From contig DAISIV010000013.1 in NCBI GenBank assembly GCA_036821825.1, positions 1 to 64,000 on the forward strand: DNA of 64,000 nucleotides, written 5' to 3'. This stretch comes from CAITZA01 sp937915285. Lineage in GTDB: Bacteria; Desulfobacterota; Desulfomonilia; Desulfomonilales; Desulfomonilaceae. The notes below the pieces were generated by a model. It did no database searches and had not been told where the DNA came from. It saw only the letters and a list, made by a program, of their open reading frames with translations. The position numbers and the translations under genes were made by a program. Below, in pieces: positions 17,033-26,113 of this stretch (position 1 is the stretch's first letter; the number at the start of each line of letters is the position of its first letter).

Positions 17033-17791
17033 TTGTCCATGAATATAATCCACAATCGTGCTCTTTACCCAGCAACATTTTTCCTGGTCGTCTGTTTGTC
17101 CATGATGGCTTTCTCTCAGTCCTGGGCTGCCAAAGCAGTCAATCAGTTTAATTCCCAAGAAAACCTGAATCGGGCTAGACTTGAAGTTGAGAAAAGAAGC
17201 TACGCCGCAGCGGTCAAGACGCTATCTGATATACTCAAATCGAACCCCGATCTTGCAGAGGCTTATTACTTGAGAGCCAAATCACTGGACATGATGGGCC
17301 AACCCATGCGCGCCCTCAAAGACATAGGCAGGTATATTGAACTCAAGCCACATGATTCAAAGGGATACATACTCAAAGGCGATGTAAACAATTTCAATAT
17401 GGATCACCGTGAAGCTATCGATAGCTACAGCCATGCGCTGAGAGTTGAGCCTGGATCGGTTAATGCGCTTGTAGGCCGGGGGCTGGCGTATGCAGCCCTG
17501 GAAAGATATGACCTGGCCATAAAGGATTACGAAGAAGCGATCAAGGGTAATCGGCTAAACCTCGAGGCATTGGCAAACCTTGGAATGGCATTGGCGCTCT
17601 CCGGAAAAACTGAAGAAGCTGTTCAAAGACTGACCGAGGCTTTAGCTCTGGAGAGGGATCTTGAATGGCGTGCCAGGTTGAACAGGTTGATTGATGAAAT
17701 ATCTCAGTCGCTAGCCAGACCCTCTACCACCAAACCAGCCAGGTCACCCTTCAGGCAGGCGCCTAGCCGGCTATTGGAAAAGCCCTGGTAG
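17033..17791 (+). CDS. Secreted TPR-repeat protein
   Basis: About 250 residues with an N-terminal signal sequence (hydrophobic core at about 12-28, SWAAK cleavage) and four to five tetratricopeptide repeats between residues 45 and 220, for example the units PDLAEAYYLRAKSL and EALANLGMALALSGKTEEA. TPR arrays bind partner proteins; this one would do so in the periplasm or at the inner membrane. The start may be the TTG at 17033 or the ATG at 17039; neither has a strong ribosome-binding site. It is divergent from the crotonase gene and converges on pmbA/tldE. The partner is unknown. Confidence 0.75.
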   Translation: MSMNIIHNRALYPATFFLVVCLSMMAFSQSWAAKAVNQFNSQENLNRARLEVEKRSYAAAVKTLSDILKSNPDLAEAYYLRAKSLDMMGQPMRALKDIGRYIELKPHDSKGYILKGDVNNFNMDHREAIDSYSHALRVEPGSVNALVGRGLAYAALERYDLAIKDYEEAIKGNRLNLEALANLGMALALSGKTEEAVQRLTEALALERDLEWRARLNRLIDEISQSLARPSTTKPARSPFRQAPSRLLEKPW

Positions 17792-17812
17792 GTGAAACAC
17801 TCTGGCCTGGAT

Positions 17813-19147
17813 TCATGAACCACTCACAGCAATACTTTCACACAAAACGCTGCATGCCCCAATGTTTCCGAAGAATTCAAAATCGCTGCCTATTTCAGCT
17901 ATCTTTCCGAACAGGTCTATGAGGTTTCCAGCTATAGCGATCCCCTTGACAGGATGGTCTATCAAACCATTTGAAACCTTGAACCCGGAAGCGCCAACTG
18001 AGAAATCTCCACTGACGGGATTTGCAGTGTGAAGCCCCATCATCTCTGTCACCAGAAGTCCATTCCCCATGAGCTTCAGCATTTCTTCCAGACTGACCGT
18101 TCCGGGTCGAATGGAAAAGTTGGTGATGCCACTGGTTGGTGGGGTTTCGAATCCGCCTCTCCGACTATTACCTGTGGAAGGCTGTCCAAATTTGGCCCCA
18201 TAATAGCGATCATATAACCATGATTTAACTACGCCTCCATCTACCAGGACGGTCTTGCAGGTCTCGACACCCTCTCCATCAAATCCGAAAGCCAGTTCAC
18301 CACGCTCATCGGTTCCGTCATCGATAATGTCCAGCTTGACAGAAAAAAGCTCCGCTCCCTGCAAAACTTTGGGCGAGGCTGTCTTCTTGAAATGATTCTC
18401 TGCCACGAATGAACTGGAAATGACCCCCAGTAATCCTGAAGCAGTCGTATTTTCAAAAATTACCGGCAACTTCTCAGATTTGACTGTTTTTCCACCCAGC
18501 GCTCTTATAGCTCTCCCAGCCGCCTTTCTTGCGATCATCGAAGGCTGGAGCATGTAAGGATTCCTGACCTGATCAAACCAGTATGATGTTTCCTGTTCCT
18601 GAGCATCCTCAGCCATTAGTTCGACCCAGGCAGTGCTCATACCGGCCTCGTCTTGAACATCAAGCCCCAAGGAATTGATCAATCTAACTCTTGTGATTGA
18701 ATCTACATAGCCGCTCGTGCGAGCCACCTTTATTCTCTTGTCAAAATCATAGGCCTCTTTTTCAATTATTCTGGCTATTTCTATTTTTTCCTTTTCCGGC
18801 ATCCCTAAAAGTTTCTCATCAAGAAGCTGCCTGTGTTCGGAAGAACCTTTACGTCCTGGTGTGAAACCCAGGGAATCATCCTCGGGCATCACTCCCGCCA
18901 TATCGACTGCCTTGATTATCGTCTTTTCTATATTCTGTGGGTCAGAAGAAGAGCAAAAGGAGAAACCCGGCCTGTGCCCCTTGATCACCCTCACGGACAT
19001 TCCCTGCAAATTGGACCTCTGAAATGAGTCAACAGTAGATTCCTTGACTTCAGCACGAAAACTTTCTGAAGAGGTAATATAGATTTCCCATGAGTCCACC
19101 GGTTGTTTGGAGACAAGTTTTTTGGCTATATCAATGGTGTCGCGCAT
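17813..19147 (-). CDS. TldD/PmbA family protein (TldE type)
   Basis: A 444-residue member of the TldD/PmbA (peptidase U62) family. It has the family's C-terminal blocks (GNSRRGGFETPP, MMGLHTANPVSGDFSVGASG, IAGNLIDLFGKI), but no HExxxH metal site, which places it with the TldE/PmbA partner rather than the catalytic TldD. In E. coli TldD-TldE degrade unfolded or modified peptides such as microcin B17 precursor. GAGAGGGA before the ATG at 19147 supports this start; the open frame reaches 19228. No tldD lies in the window, so the catalytic partner must be elsewhere, or this protein acts alone. Confidence 0.87.
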   Translation of the reverse strand: MRDTIDIAKKLVSKQPVDSWEIYITSSESFRAEVKESTVDSFQRSNLQGMSVRVIKGHRPGFSFCSSSDPQNIEKTIIKAVDMAGVMPEDDSLGFTPGRKGSSEHRQLLDEKLLGMPEKEKIEIARIIEKEAYDFDKRIKVARTSGYVDSITRVRLINSLGLDVQDEAGMSTAWVELMAEDAQEQETSYWFDQVRNPYMLQPSMIARKAAGRAIRALGGKTVKSEKLPVIFENTTASGLLGVISSSFVAENHFKKTASPKVLQGAELFSVKLDIIDDGTDERGELAFGFDGEGVETCKTVLVDGGVVKSWLYDRYYGAKFGQPSTGNSRRGGFETPPTSGITNFSIRPGTVSLEEMLKLMGNGLLVTEMMGLHTANPVSGDFSVGASGFKVSNGLIDHPVKGIAIAGNLIDLFGKIAEIGSDFEFFGNIGACSVLCESIAVSGS

Positions 19148-19272
19148 TATGAGTCCCTCTCTGGAATAAGCTGGCCAGGGCCCAAAGAAATATGGCCCAT
19201 AACTGATTCTTGTTGATTTCAAAAGCACTATAATTCAAAAGAGATTTTCATGAAATAATCGATCTGTCGATC

Positions 19273-19301
19273 TTGACAGAAAAAACTGTCTAAATTACAA
19301 T
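19273..19301 (+). promoter_or_regulatory. Near-consensus sigma-70 promoter
   Basis: TTGACA (19273-19278) and TACAAT (19296-19301) at exactly 17 bases. The spacer contains the inverted repeat GACAG-AAAAAA-CTGTC, a possible operator. It reads into the short orphan unit that ends at the terminator at 19415. Confidence 0.7.
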
Positions 19302-19318
19302 TGCTAACTGAGGTAAAA

Positions 19319-19387
19319 ATGGTTAGCGCAATGAATTCCGTATTGTATTTTTATTTTATCGCCAGGAGCGGGATGCGTCTTCGCTGA
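19319..19387 (+). CDS. Possible 22-residue small protein or leader peptide
   Basis: ATG at 19319 is preceded by GAGG six bases upstream and opens a 22-codon frame (starts MVSAMNSVLYFYF, ends with a basic GMRLR and TGA), hydrophobic in the centre. It lies between a near-consensus promoter and a strong terminator, with no other gene in that transcript. The ribosome-binding site and ATG lie in the loop of GCTAAC / GTTAGC (19303-19308, 19322-19327). It could be a small membrane peptide, an attenuation leader for the gene at 19505, or an incidental frame inside a small RNA of about 135 bases. Confidence 0.35.
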   Translation: MVSAMNSVLYFYFIARSGMRLR

Positions 19388-19414
19388 CTGTGAACCTAAC
19401 CAGAATAGTACAAG

Positions 19415-19446
19415 AAGCGGAGCGCAGACTCCGCTTTTTTATTTGG
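19415..19446 (+). terminator. Rho-independent terminator of an orphan short transcript
   Basis: Perfect 8-bp stem AAGCGGAG / CTCCGCTT (19415-19422, 19429-19436), 6-base loop, then TTTTTTATTTGG. It points to the right, but no annotated plus-strand gene ends before it. Confidence 0.85.
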
Positions 19447-19504
19447 TTTTAGCGCTTTTAACAAAATTGGATAAATCCAGATCGGAATACTCCAGGGATT
19501 GACA

Positions 19505-21082
19505 ATGAATGAGCCAGCGTTGGATTTAATTGAACCAGCCAGAAACAGGATGGGTTTATCTGAAAAACTCAGCCTGATAAACCTAATCAGGGACGGCCTG
19601 CTGCACGATACTGACAATACACCCGTTTTTTCAGACTTGTTTCGGGAGCTGGAAAAACTGGTCAATATCACCGTGTCTGGCGCCAAGGTGGATCGCCTCG
19701 ATGCCGATTATTCCAGGAAAGGGTTCAAACATCTTGAGATAAACGCCGAAACAGGTGAGAACCTGGCGCGGCTGAACATGCTTTACTTAAAGAAACCAGT
19801 TCCATGTTATTACCTGGTTTACGTTGAGGTAGCTTCCCCGTTCAGGAAGAAAGGTTTGGGCAATCTAATCCTGAAAGCTTTCCGGGACTTCCTGGCCGAA
19901 AAATCAGCCGTCGGTGTTCTGGACAACATCATCCCCAAAGACGACCCTACGTTTGATATTTACCTGAAACTTGACTGGATACCATTTTGTGATCTGACCG
20001 GATACAACGAGAATGGTCATTCCCGAACCTATATGGTCTACCTTCCTCCGGCTTTTGCAGGTAAGGACATTCGCGACTCAGTTGTCAAACTCGTTCATCA
20101 TCTACTGAGAAAAAGACCGGCCATCGACATGCGCGACAACGAACTCATGGTTCAAAGAACCATCGAGGAATTCAAGGATCTTTATTCTGCGCTGTTGATG
20201 TACTTCGAAGACCAGATAATTGAGGGGGCCCCGGACCCCGCAATGAGGTTCATGTTCACAAGATTTGTAACCAAGTTGCTTGGGTTCCGCAGACGTATAT
20301 CCAACCTTCTAGGTTATACCGGTGGCGAGTCAATGGAGCAGATTCCCCTGCATCCGGAGATTCGCAATCTGGTTGCGCAGTCTTACGCCCCAAGGGAATT
20401 TCGTAACAAACTTACATTCCTGACTACGGACAAGGAGCTGTGGCTGTGTCTTCCGGAAGCCATAAAAAATAATCCTGCCAGATTCATAGAGGCCCTGAAT
20501 AACTATCAAAGACCCTCGTTGACGTCCTGGCTGAAGACGACCGGAAAGTCTTCTTCATCCAATCTTACTCTTGGCGATCTCATGGATCTCGGATTTGATC
20601 CAACCCGTCTAAAGGAATTGACTGTCGATGGCCAACAGTACATTTTCGAACGTGTACAGGGGCAAATGGTTGACATCTCTGATAGAAAAATGGAGATTCT
20701 CGAGGCGGCCCAAGCCAGGATGGCGACACTTCGTATCAGGAACACTAGAGTAAGCATCAACAAACCACTCCTGGTAATCAAGGATGGAGGGAATGGGTAC
20801 ATCCTTCGACGCAAAGTGGAAGGAATTCACTGGGAAGAGGCGGTAGAGCAGTTACAGACTTCGCCGGAACTCAAGGAACTCAACTCTGGAATGCGTCTGG
20901 ATCGAATGATTCACAAGCTGATCCGTAAAACGGCAGAAAAGACTCGTGAAATCATTGGTAAGGATGATGCCGAGCTTATCGACCCATCGGGTTTTTTCGT
21001 GTCCTGGGACATTGAAAAAAATCGGCCCAGGCTTACGGTTGACATTGGGAGTGTCTATTTCGAGAGCTTGTGGATTTCATAG
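19505..21082 (+). CDS. GNAT-domain protein with a long unknown C-terminal region
   Basis: 525 residues. The N-terminal third contains an N-acetyltransferase (GNAT) signature: strand YLVYVEVA (103-110) followed by the acetyl-CoA loop SPFRKKGLGNLIL (111-123). The remaining 350 or so residues are mixed helix and strand, with a glycine-rich turn (SLLGYTGGES-like, about 275-285), and match nothing I recognise. Substrate unknown. AGGG lies eight bases before the ATG; an in-frame TTG is two codons upstream. The gene follows the orphan promoter-terminator unit, which could act as an attenuator for it. Monocistronic; converges on a beta-barrel gene. Confidence 0.65.
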   Translation: MNEPALDLIEPARNRMGLSEKLSLINLIRDGLLHDTDNTPVFSDLFRELEKLVNITVSGAKVDRLDADYSRKGFKHLEINAETGENLARLNMLYLKKPVPCYYLVYVEVASPFRKKGLGNLILKAFRDFLAEKSAVGVLDNIIPKDDPTFDIYLKLDWIPFCDLTGYNENGHSRTYMVYLPPAFAGKDIRDSVVKLVHHLLRKRPAIDMRDNELMVQRTIEEFKDLYSALLMYFEDQIIEGAPDPAMRFMFTRFVTKLLGFRRRISNLLGYTGGESMEQIPLHPEIRNLVAQSYAPREFRNKLTFLTTDKELWLCLPEAIKNNPARFIEALNNYQRPSLTSWLKTTGKSSSSNLTLGDLMDLGFDPTRLKELTVDGQQYIFERVQGQMVDISDRKMEILEAAQARMATLRIRNTRVSINKPLLVIKDGGNGYILRRKVEGIHWEEAVEQLQTSPELKELNSGMRLDRMIHKLIRKTAEKTREIIGKDDAELIDPSGFFVSWDIEKNRPRLTVDIGSVYFESLWIS

Positions 21083-21098
21083 GAATCTCAGCCGCGGA

Positions 21099-21130
21099 TA
21101 AAAAAAAAGCCCGACCTGTCAGTCGGACTT
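21099..21130 (-). terminator. Rho-independent terminator of the beta-barrel gene
   Basis: On the minus strand AAGTCCGAC / GTCGGGCTT (one mismatch) with a 6-base loop is followed by a run of eight or more T (A-run ending at 21108). It lies 85 bases beyond the stop of the minus-strand gene at 21215. Confidence 0.8.
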
Positions 21131-21214
21131 TGGAGGGTATTAGAATTTTCAGGTCGGGCAATTAAGCGGGGGAGGAATCAGGCCTTGGACCGGCTTTCGG
21201 CAATGATTCAATTT

Positions 21215-22213
21215 TTAGAAAAGAAACCCGACTTGAACGAATGCGCCATCCAATGTTGTGTTGAGCGCATCCTGCTTTAATTCCTTCTGGAAATATGAGT
21301 ATCTGTAACCGCCCTTGACAAAACCGAAGCGGCCGGATTTTATTGGAATCATGTAGTTAAGAGCCGTCTCGGCGTCAAAACCGAAACTGTCACTCAAGAA
21401 GGCCACGTCAGCCTTGCAACTAAGCGCTAGAGTGTTTCCTCGCCAGTTCTTTAAGGCCTTTTCGAACTCCAGTCCCACCACTGCAAGATTGCGTGAATCA
21501 TCCCAGGTCATAGCGTTTGTAGCCCCAATTACCGTCCCAACGGTCAGTTTGTCCTGAACATACATCCATTCAGCAAACAGGTTGGTCCGGCTACTAGGAG
21601 TGTTGATCAGGTTCAGACCTATACCAGCTCTGTGCTCAAATCGCTCCCACCTTGAAAATACCTGGGTCTGGGCTGCAAACAGTTGGCCGGCGAAACTGAA
21701 GGCGCTCGCGTTTGTCCCTGACGCATCCATCTTAATGGGGGTAAAAGAATACCTTAGTGAAAACTTGGGACGCAACTGGTACGAGGCTTCAACCGACCAA
21801 ACAACATTTCCCGATTTTTTGAATCCCAGATTATCGTTGAAATCCGCCGGACTGCCCGTGAATGCAGCCCCTGCCAAACTGCGCCGGGCTTCACCATGAA
21901 CCCTGGCAAACAGGGCCTTCGGGCCCGCAACGAACTGTCCCTGAGCAGGAACCGGTAAAAGATTGTCCTGCGCCCAATTCATAGGATTTAATCTCGACAT
22001 GCCATCGAGCCCACCCATGATTGAAGGCTTCACTTTAGTTGTAACTGGTTCAGATGGCTTGACTTTTGATATCGCCTTGTAACCCGCGGACGTATCCACC
22101 GAAGTCGCCAACTGATCATAGCTCATTATGGCCGACTCCCCAAAAGCAAGCGATGCAGACCAGGCTACCACAAAAGTCCACACAAACAACAACTTTGCAC
22201 ATTTTCTTAACAT
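21215..22213 (-). CDS. Predicted outer-membrane beta-barrel protein
   Basis: 332 residues from the ATG at 22213, which is preceded by GAGGGAGGG. A signal peptide (MLRKCAK, hydrophobic core, SLAFGESA) is followed by an N-terminal linker (about 25-110), then alternating amphipathic strands such as FSLRYSFTPI, and a C-terminal strand ending VQVGFLF with a terminal phenylalanine, the usual BAM recognition signature. No family recognised; porin or outer-membrane anchoring role is inferred from the architecture. Own terminator; probably monocistronic. Confidence 0.7.
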   Translation of the reverse strand: MLRKCAKLLFVWTFVVAWSASLAFGESAIMSYDQLATSVDTSAGYKAISKVKPSEPVTTKVKPSIMGGLDGMSRLNPMNWAQDNLLPVPAQGQFVAGPKALFARVHGEARRSLAGAAFTGSPADFNDNLGFKKSGNVVWSVEASYQLRPKFSLRYSFTPIKMDASGTNASAFSFAGQLFAAQTQVFSRWERFEHRAGIGLNLINTPSSRTNLFAEWMYVQDKLTVGTVIGATNAMTWDDSRNLAVVGLEFEKALKNWRGNTLALSCKADVAFLSDSFGFDAETALNYMIPIKSGRFGFVKGGYRYSYFQKELKQDALNTTLDGAFVQVGFLF

Positions 22214-22658
22214 AACACCCTCCCTCAGGGTTCTAATGTGTTGCAAGGTGGAGATTAAACTGTTTTTATATTTTGTCAAGAAAAATATTAAGTATGAAAG
22301 GGTAGTTATATTAATTTCCTAGAAACGAGTTTAAAAAATGCACTGACTCGATCGATGGAACACCGCTTGAAATAACGCTTTGCGGGTAATACGCGCTTCG
22401 GCATTGGTCCCATTAACTTTAAATATCATAGACAACATATAGTATTTATTCACAGAGTTTGCGCGCAGGTTTTTGGCGTGCCTTGCCGCCATGAAGGCTA
22501 GAGCCCCTTGCACGGTCTTTGGAATGTTTTTGGGACAGGCAGGAATGGTGGCAGAGACAACTCCCAGGACTGTAAATCGACCTCGGGGAGAAGACCTCGT
22601 TTTGCGACAGTTGCCGGCGTTACCAGGAATATATTGTTATATTAAGGTCTTGTGCGAG
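22214..22658. other. Gap without a supported gene
   Basis: 445 bases between the beta-barrel and the glycosyltransferase. The part next to the barrel is AT-rich promoter sequence. From about 22331 to 22645 both strands are open in one frame each for about 100 codons, but neither has a ribosome-binding site, a recognisable domain or a matching neighbour. It may be a relic of a gene or repeat. Confidence 0.4.
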
Positions 22659-23450
22659 CTAGTTGGAAGGGCTTATCTGTCTGTAATAATCCTTGGGCGA
22701 CACCCTGTCGGACCCGGAAAAGATGCTGAATTGACGCAAGCCCCATTTCTGGAGTCTAAACCTTACTGCAGTCCACAACACGCCAACACCATAAACAACG
22801 GACCTCTTGAAATTGATTGACGAAGCCTCAGGGAAATATCTTGTAGGACAGGAAATTTCGCCCACACTGAAATCAAAGAATATGGCCTGTGCGATCATTT
22901 CGTTATCGAAAAGGAAGTCATCCGAATTTTCCTGAAGAGGAAGCGATTCGAGGCATTTCTTGGAGAAGGCCCTGTATCCAGAATGAAATTCTGATAGTTT
23001 GGAACCTATGATGAAATTCTCCAGAAGTGTGAGGATGCGGTTTGAAACATATTTGTAGAGTGGCATGCCGCCCATTCGGGCTTTTCCTCCAAGGATTCTT
23101 GATCCCATGACCAGTTCGTATTCGTCGGACACTATCATGGCCGCCATGGCCGGGACCAATTTGGGGGAATACTGATAGTCCGGATGCAACATGACAATCA
23201 CATCGGCGCCATGTTTAAGGGCCTCGGAATAGCAGGTCTTCTGATTTCGTCCGTAGCCGTAATTCTGGTTGTGCAGGAAAACCTTTAGTCCCAATTTTTT
23301 TGCCAGTTCCACCGTCTCATCGGATGAACAGTCATCCACCAGCAAAATGTCATCTACCACCTGCGTATCGATTTCGGAGATTGTCTTTTCGAGGGTTTTC
23401 TCAGCATTGTAAGCTGGCAGGACTACGATAATTCTTTTTCCGTTTAACAT
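22659..23450 (-). CDS. Family 2 glycosyltransferase
   Basis: 263 residues of the GT-A fold, close to dolichyl-phosphate/undecaprenyl-phosphate sugar transferases. The start block is IIVVLPAYNAEKTL, the first nucleotide-sugar site is VDDCSSDET (about 39-47), and the metal site is the HPDYQ stretch around residue 90. There is no C-terminal membrane pair, so it is probably a soluble or peripheral enzyme on the inner face of the membrane. AAAGGTC before the ATG at 23450 decides the start, although the frame is open to 23525, directly after the XdhC stop. Acceptor and donor unknown. Probably cotranscribed with the XdhC gene. Confidence 0.85.
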   Translation of the reverse strand: MLNGKRIIVVLPAYNAEKTLEKTISEIDTQVVDDILLVDDCSSDETVELAKKLGLKVFLHNQNYGYGRNQKTCYSEALKHGADVIVMLHPDYQYSPKLVPAMAAMIVSDEYELVMGSRILGGKARMGGMPLYKYVSNRILTLLENFIIGSKLSEFHSGYRAFSKKCLESLPLQENSDDFLFDNEMIAQAIFFDFSVGEISCPTRYFPEASSINFKRSVVYGVGVLWTAVRFRLQKWGLRQFSIFSGSDRVSPKDYYRQISPSN

Positions 23451-23525
23451 TTTGACCTTTCGGATGTATGGATCAGGACGTGATTTTTTTCGACAGTTAT
23501 TCAGGGTCTGTTTTTCTGCGGTCAT

Positions 23526-24617
23526 CTAACCGGACATGCAGGCTGCCTTTGTATTTTTATCCATGCTGGCCTGTTTTGTCTGTATCAACTCTGCTACTAT
23601 TGATACCGCTATTTCCTGAGGTGTTTCTCCGCCTATGGGAAGCCCGATTGGTGAATGAACGCGTTTTAGAAGATCTTCATCAACCCCCTCTTTCAAAAGA
23701 GCGTCGAAAATCATCTTTATCTTTCGCCGTGATCCTATCATACCGACGTAACGAGCGGGGGTATCCAAGGCCTGTTTAAGAACCGTCTTGTCGTGGGAAT
23801 GTCCTCTGGTGACTATGACGATATAACTATCGTACCCTATACCCAAAGTCCGCATTGAGTTTTCAAAATCATCTACAACCAGTATGCGTTCTGCGTCAGG
23901 AACTTTCTGAAAATTGGCGAAGTCTTCCCTGTCGTCAACAAGAGTCACCTTGAAACCTACGTATGTGGCGAGTTGAGCCACGCATATCCCGACATGCCCT
24001 GCCCCGAAAATGTATACCATTCCGCGTGGATAAAAATATTCCATGAATGCCGGATATCCGGCATGGTCACTCTCCAGAAGTTGAGCCTGGCCTGCAAACC
24101 GGGTGGATTGAAATTCACTGATCAGCCGATCCTGTTCACTCAGGTTTCCAAAAGATGCGCCTGTTTCATCTAAAAACAGCCGGTCCAAAGGGTTGGTCTC
24201 AAGTGCGCCAACATGACTGGGAATCCGGGTGACCAAGTAACCTGAGAGTCTTTCTGAATCAATCCTCAGGAGGTTTCGATAAATCTCTCTGGAAATGTTG
24301 TCAAACGGGTTATGGTAATCAATCAGTACCTTGACTGTGCCTCCACATATCATGATCTCTGCAGAGGTATCGTCTCCGGAAAATGCGAAACGCATGAGCG
24401 TTGAAAACTTTTCTTCCAGGGCCTTCCTGGCAGCGGAAATGACCTGGGCCTCGAAAAGTCCTCCTCCTATTGTTCCCACTGTAGCCCCATCCCTCTTGAC
24501 CAGAAACTTGGAACCTACATGCCTGGGAGAAGAACCTTGCAGCGATACGATGGTGGCTATGCAAAAATCCTCGCCCTCATCAAGGAGATCTAAAGCCTCT
24601 TTCCATATCTGGATCAT
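23526..24617 (-). CDS. XdhC/CoxI family molybdoenzyme accessory protein
   Basis: 363 residues. The N-terminal XdhC domain has IATIVSLQGSSPRHVGSKFLV (residues 20-40) and TIGGGLFEAQV; the C-terminal Rossmann-like XdhC_C domain has VYIFGAGHVGICVAQLA and MIGSRRK near 300. Known members bind molybdenum cofactor and help its sulfuration and insertion into xanthine dehydrogenase or CO dehydrogenase-type enzymes. AGGAA lies before the ATG. No molybdoenzyme structural gene is near, so the client is not known; a selenium-dependent or other hydroxylase elsewhere is possible. It is followed at once by a glycosyltransferase, an unusual pairing. Confidence 0.87.
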   Translation of the reverse strand: MIQIWKEALDLLDEGEDFCIATIVSLQGSSPRHVGSKFLVKRDGATVGTIGGGLFEAQVISAARKALEEKFSTLMRFAFSGDDTSAEIMICGGTVKVLIDYHNPFDNISREIYRNLLRIDSERLSGYLVTRIPSHVGALETNPLDRLFLDETGASFGNLSEQDRLISEFQSTRFAGQAQLLESDHAGYPAFMEYFYPRGMVYIFGAGHVGICVAQLATYVGFKVTLVDDREDFANFQKVPDAERILVVDDFENSMRTLGIGYDSYIVIVTRGHSHDKTVLKQALDTPARYVGMIGSRRKIKMIFDALLKEGVDEDLLKRVHSPIGLPIGGETPQEIAVSIVAELIQTKQASMDKNTKAACMSG

Positions 24618-24884
24618 TATATTCCTGCCAACTTCCGAAAGTTTTGCGGTGTAATTCCATGAGTGTATATCTTAAGAAATCAGATTGAATAGTTAGCTTT
24701 TGTAATGAGTTTTTGTCAAGCAGGGCATTTATTAATTACAGGGCGATTGCCTCTGTGCCTCGTCGTCCGTTAAAAAAAGTCGTGGTAGTTTTTTACAGAC
24801 GAACTTATATTTTAAGAGTGGTGGAACTGAACCGCAGTGGAACGGCACTAATTCAGTAGTCTCAATGACCCCGGGAAAGACGCA

Positions 24885-25859
24885 TTGACATACTTTTCCA
24901 ATCAATCAGATACCAGGTTCTCTGAAACAGCATCCAACCTCTCTTCAAACATGTCCGGTAATGTCCGACCGTTGATGACTGGCGCCAAAGGGACAGGGCT
25001 CGTCCTTTCTGCCGGTGGAGCGCGCGGGGCCTACCACATAGGGGCATGGAGGGCTTTTCAGGAGAAGGGATTGAGGTTTGACGCCTTTTCTGGAAGCTCA
25101 ATCGGCGCCCTAAATTCGGCTTTGGTCTGTCAGGGAGATTGGGACAAGGCATACAGGCTATGGATAGAGATGCCAACCATCAGCATCGTCAAACCTGATG
25201 CTGAACGTTTGGCCAGATTCCTGTTGACCATGGCCACGGATGTTGGACTCATGTTGCTACCAATACCCAATCTTCGATTGCTCAGGATGTTAAAGCCGGT
25301 TTTGGTCGGAATCAAGATTGCATCGCGTTATGGATTCGCAGGGGCGTTTGCGAGAGAAGGCCTGATTGACATGCTCTCTTTCCAGCCCTTTATCAGCCAG
25401 TTCCTGGATATGAAAAAAGTTGTCGATTGCCGACAGCCTGTTTTCTCATGCGTTTATGAGGCTCCGAGAGCTTTCAAACCATTGGGACACACTCGGCACA
25501 TCCGTCTTCAGGAATTATCGGCCGACCAGGCCTGGGCCGTACTCGCCGCATCCGCATCCCTACCTCTGATTTTTTCAACAGTGGGGATTGACAATATTCC
25601 CTACATTGACGGCGGGCTGGGTTCGTGGATGCCAATTGAGCCTTTAATGAAAAGACAACTCGACCAAATCTGGGCTGTTTCGACCAGCGCAGGTTATAAA
25701 CCAAGACATTTCCACAAAGTCGCCCATTCCACCCGCCTTAAAGTGCTTCAGCCACAAAAATCTCTCGGCAGATTCCCTGTCGCCACATTCGGTTTTACCC
25801 GGGACAACATTGAACGATGGATCGAGACAGGATATACCGAAACAAGGAATTCTCTCTAA
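24885..25859 (+). CDS. Patatin-like phospholipase
   Basis: 324 residues with the patatin Ser-Asp dyad: glycine-rich oxyanion block SAGGARGAYHIGAW, nucleophile elbow FSGSSIGALNSAL (GxSxG), and DGGLGSWMP with the catalytic aspartate. Patatins of the RssA/YchK type hydrolyse acyl esters of phospholipids. A hydrophobic stretch (about residues 105-135) could associate with membrane. The start may be TTG at 24885 with GGGAAAG upstream, or the ATG at 24951, which removes a non-conserved tail. Divergent from XdhC; single gene. Confidence 0.88.
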   Translation: MTYFSNQSDTRFSETASNLSSNMSGNVRPLMTGAKGTGLVLSAGGARGAYHIGAWRAFQEKGLRFDAFSGSSIGALNSALVCQGDWDKAYRLWIEMPTISIVKPDAERLARFLLTMATDVGLMLLPIPNLRLLRMLKPVLVGIKIASRYGFAGAFAREGLIDMLSFQPFISQFLDMKKVVDCRQPVFSCVYEAPRAFKPLGHTRHIRLQELSADQAWAVLAASASLPLIFSTVGIDNIPYIDGGLGSWMPIEPLMKRQLDQIWAVSTSAGYKPRHFHKVAHSTRLKVLQPQKSLGRFPVATFGFTRDNIERWIETGYTETRNSL

Positions 25860-26113
25860 TTTCAGTTGAACTCCATTAAATTTTTTCCAAAATGTAACTA
25901 TTTTTTGACTGGGGTGTCTGTACAAACAATTACAACAACTATATCAAATAATAAAACTTATCCATTATGGCGTTACATTGCATATAACTCGCCACAACAT
26001 TAATTTTAAGATTAATTGTATTGTAATAACGACTATATTTTTGTATAGGCATGGACAGCCTAATGGTCGGGTGATAAACTTTTGTTCTGTCACCGCCTAG
26101 AAGGAGGCCTCAG

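Noticed and set aside
17813..19147. Active TldD-type metalloprotease
   Set aside because: The HExxxH metal motif is absent; the sequence fits TldE/PmbA.
22473..22820. Plus-strand frame of 115 codons overlapping the glycosyltransferase end
   Set aside because: It runs into the real minus-strand glycosyltransferase, has no ribosome-binding site and no recognisable domain.
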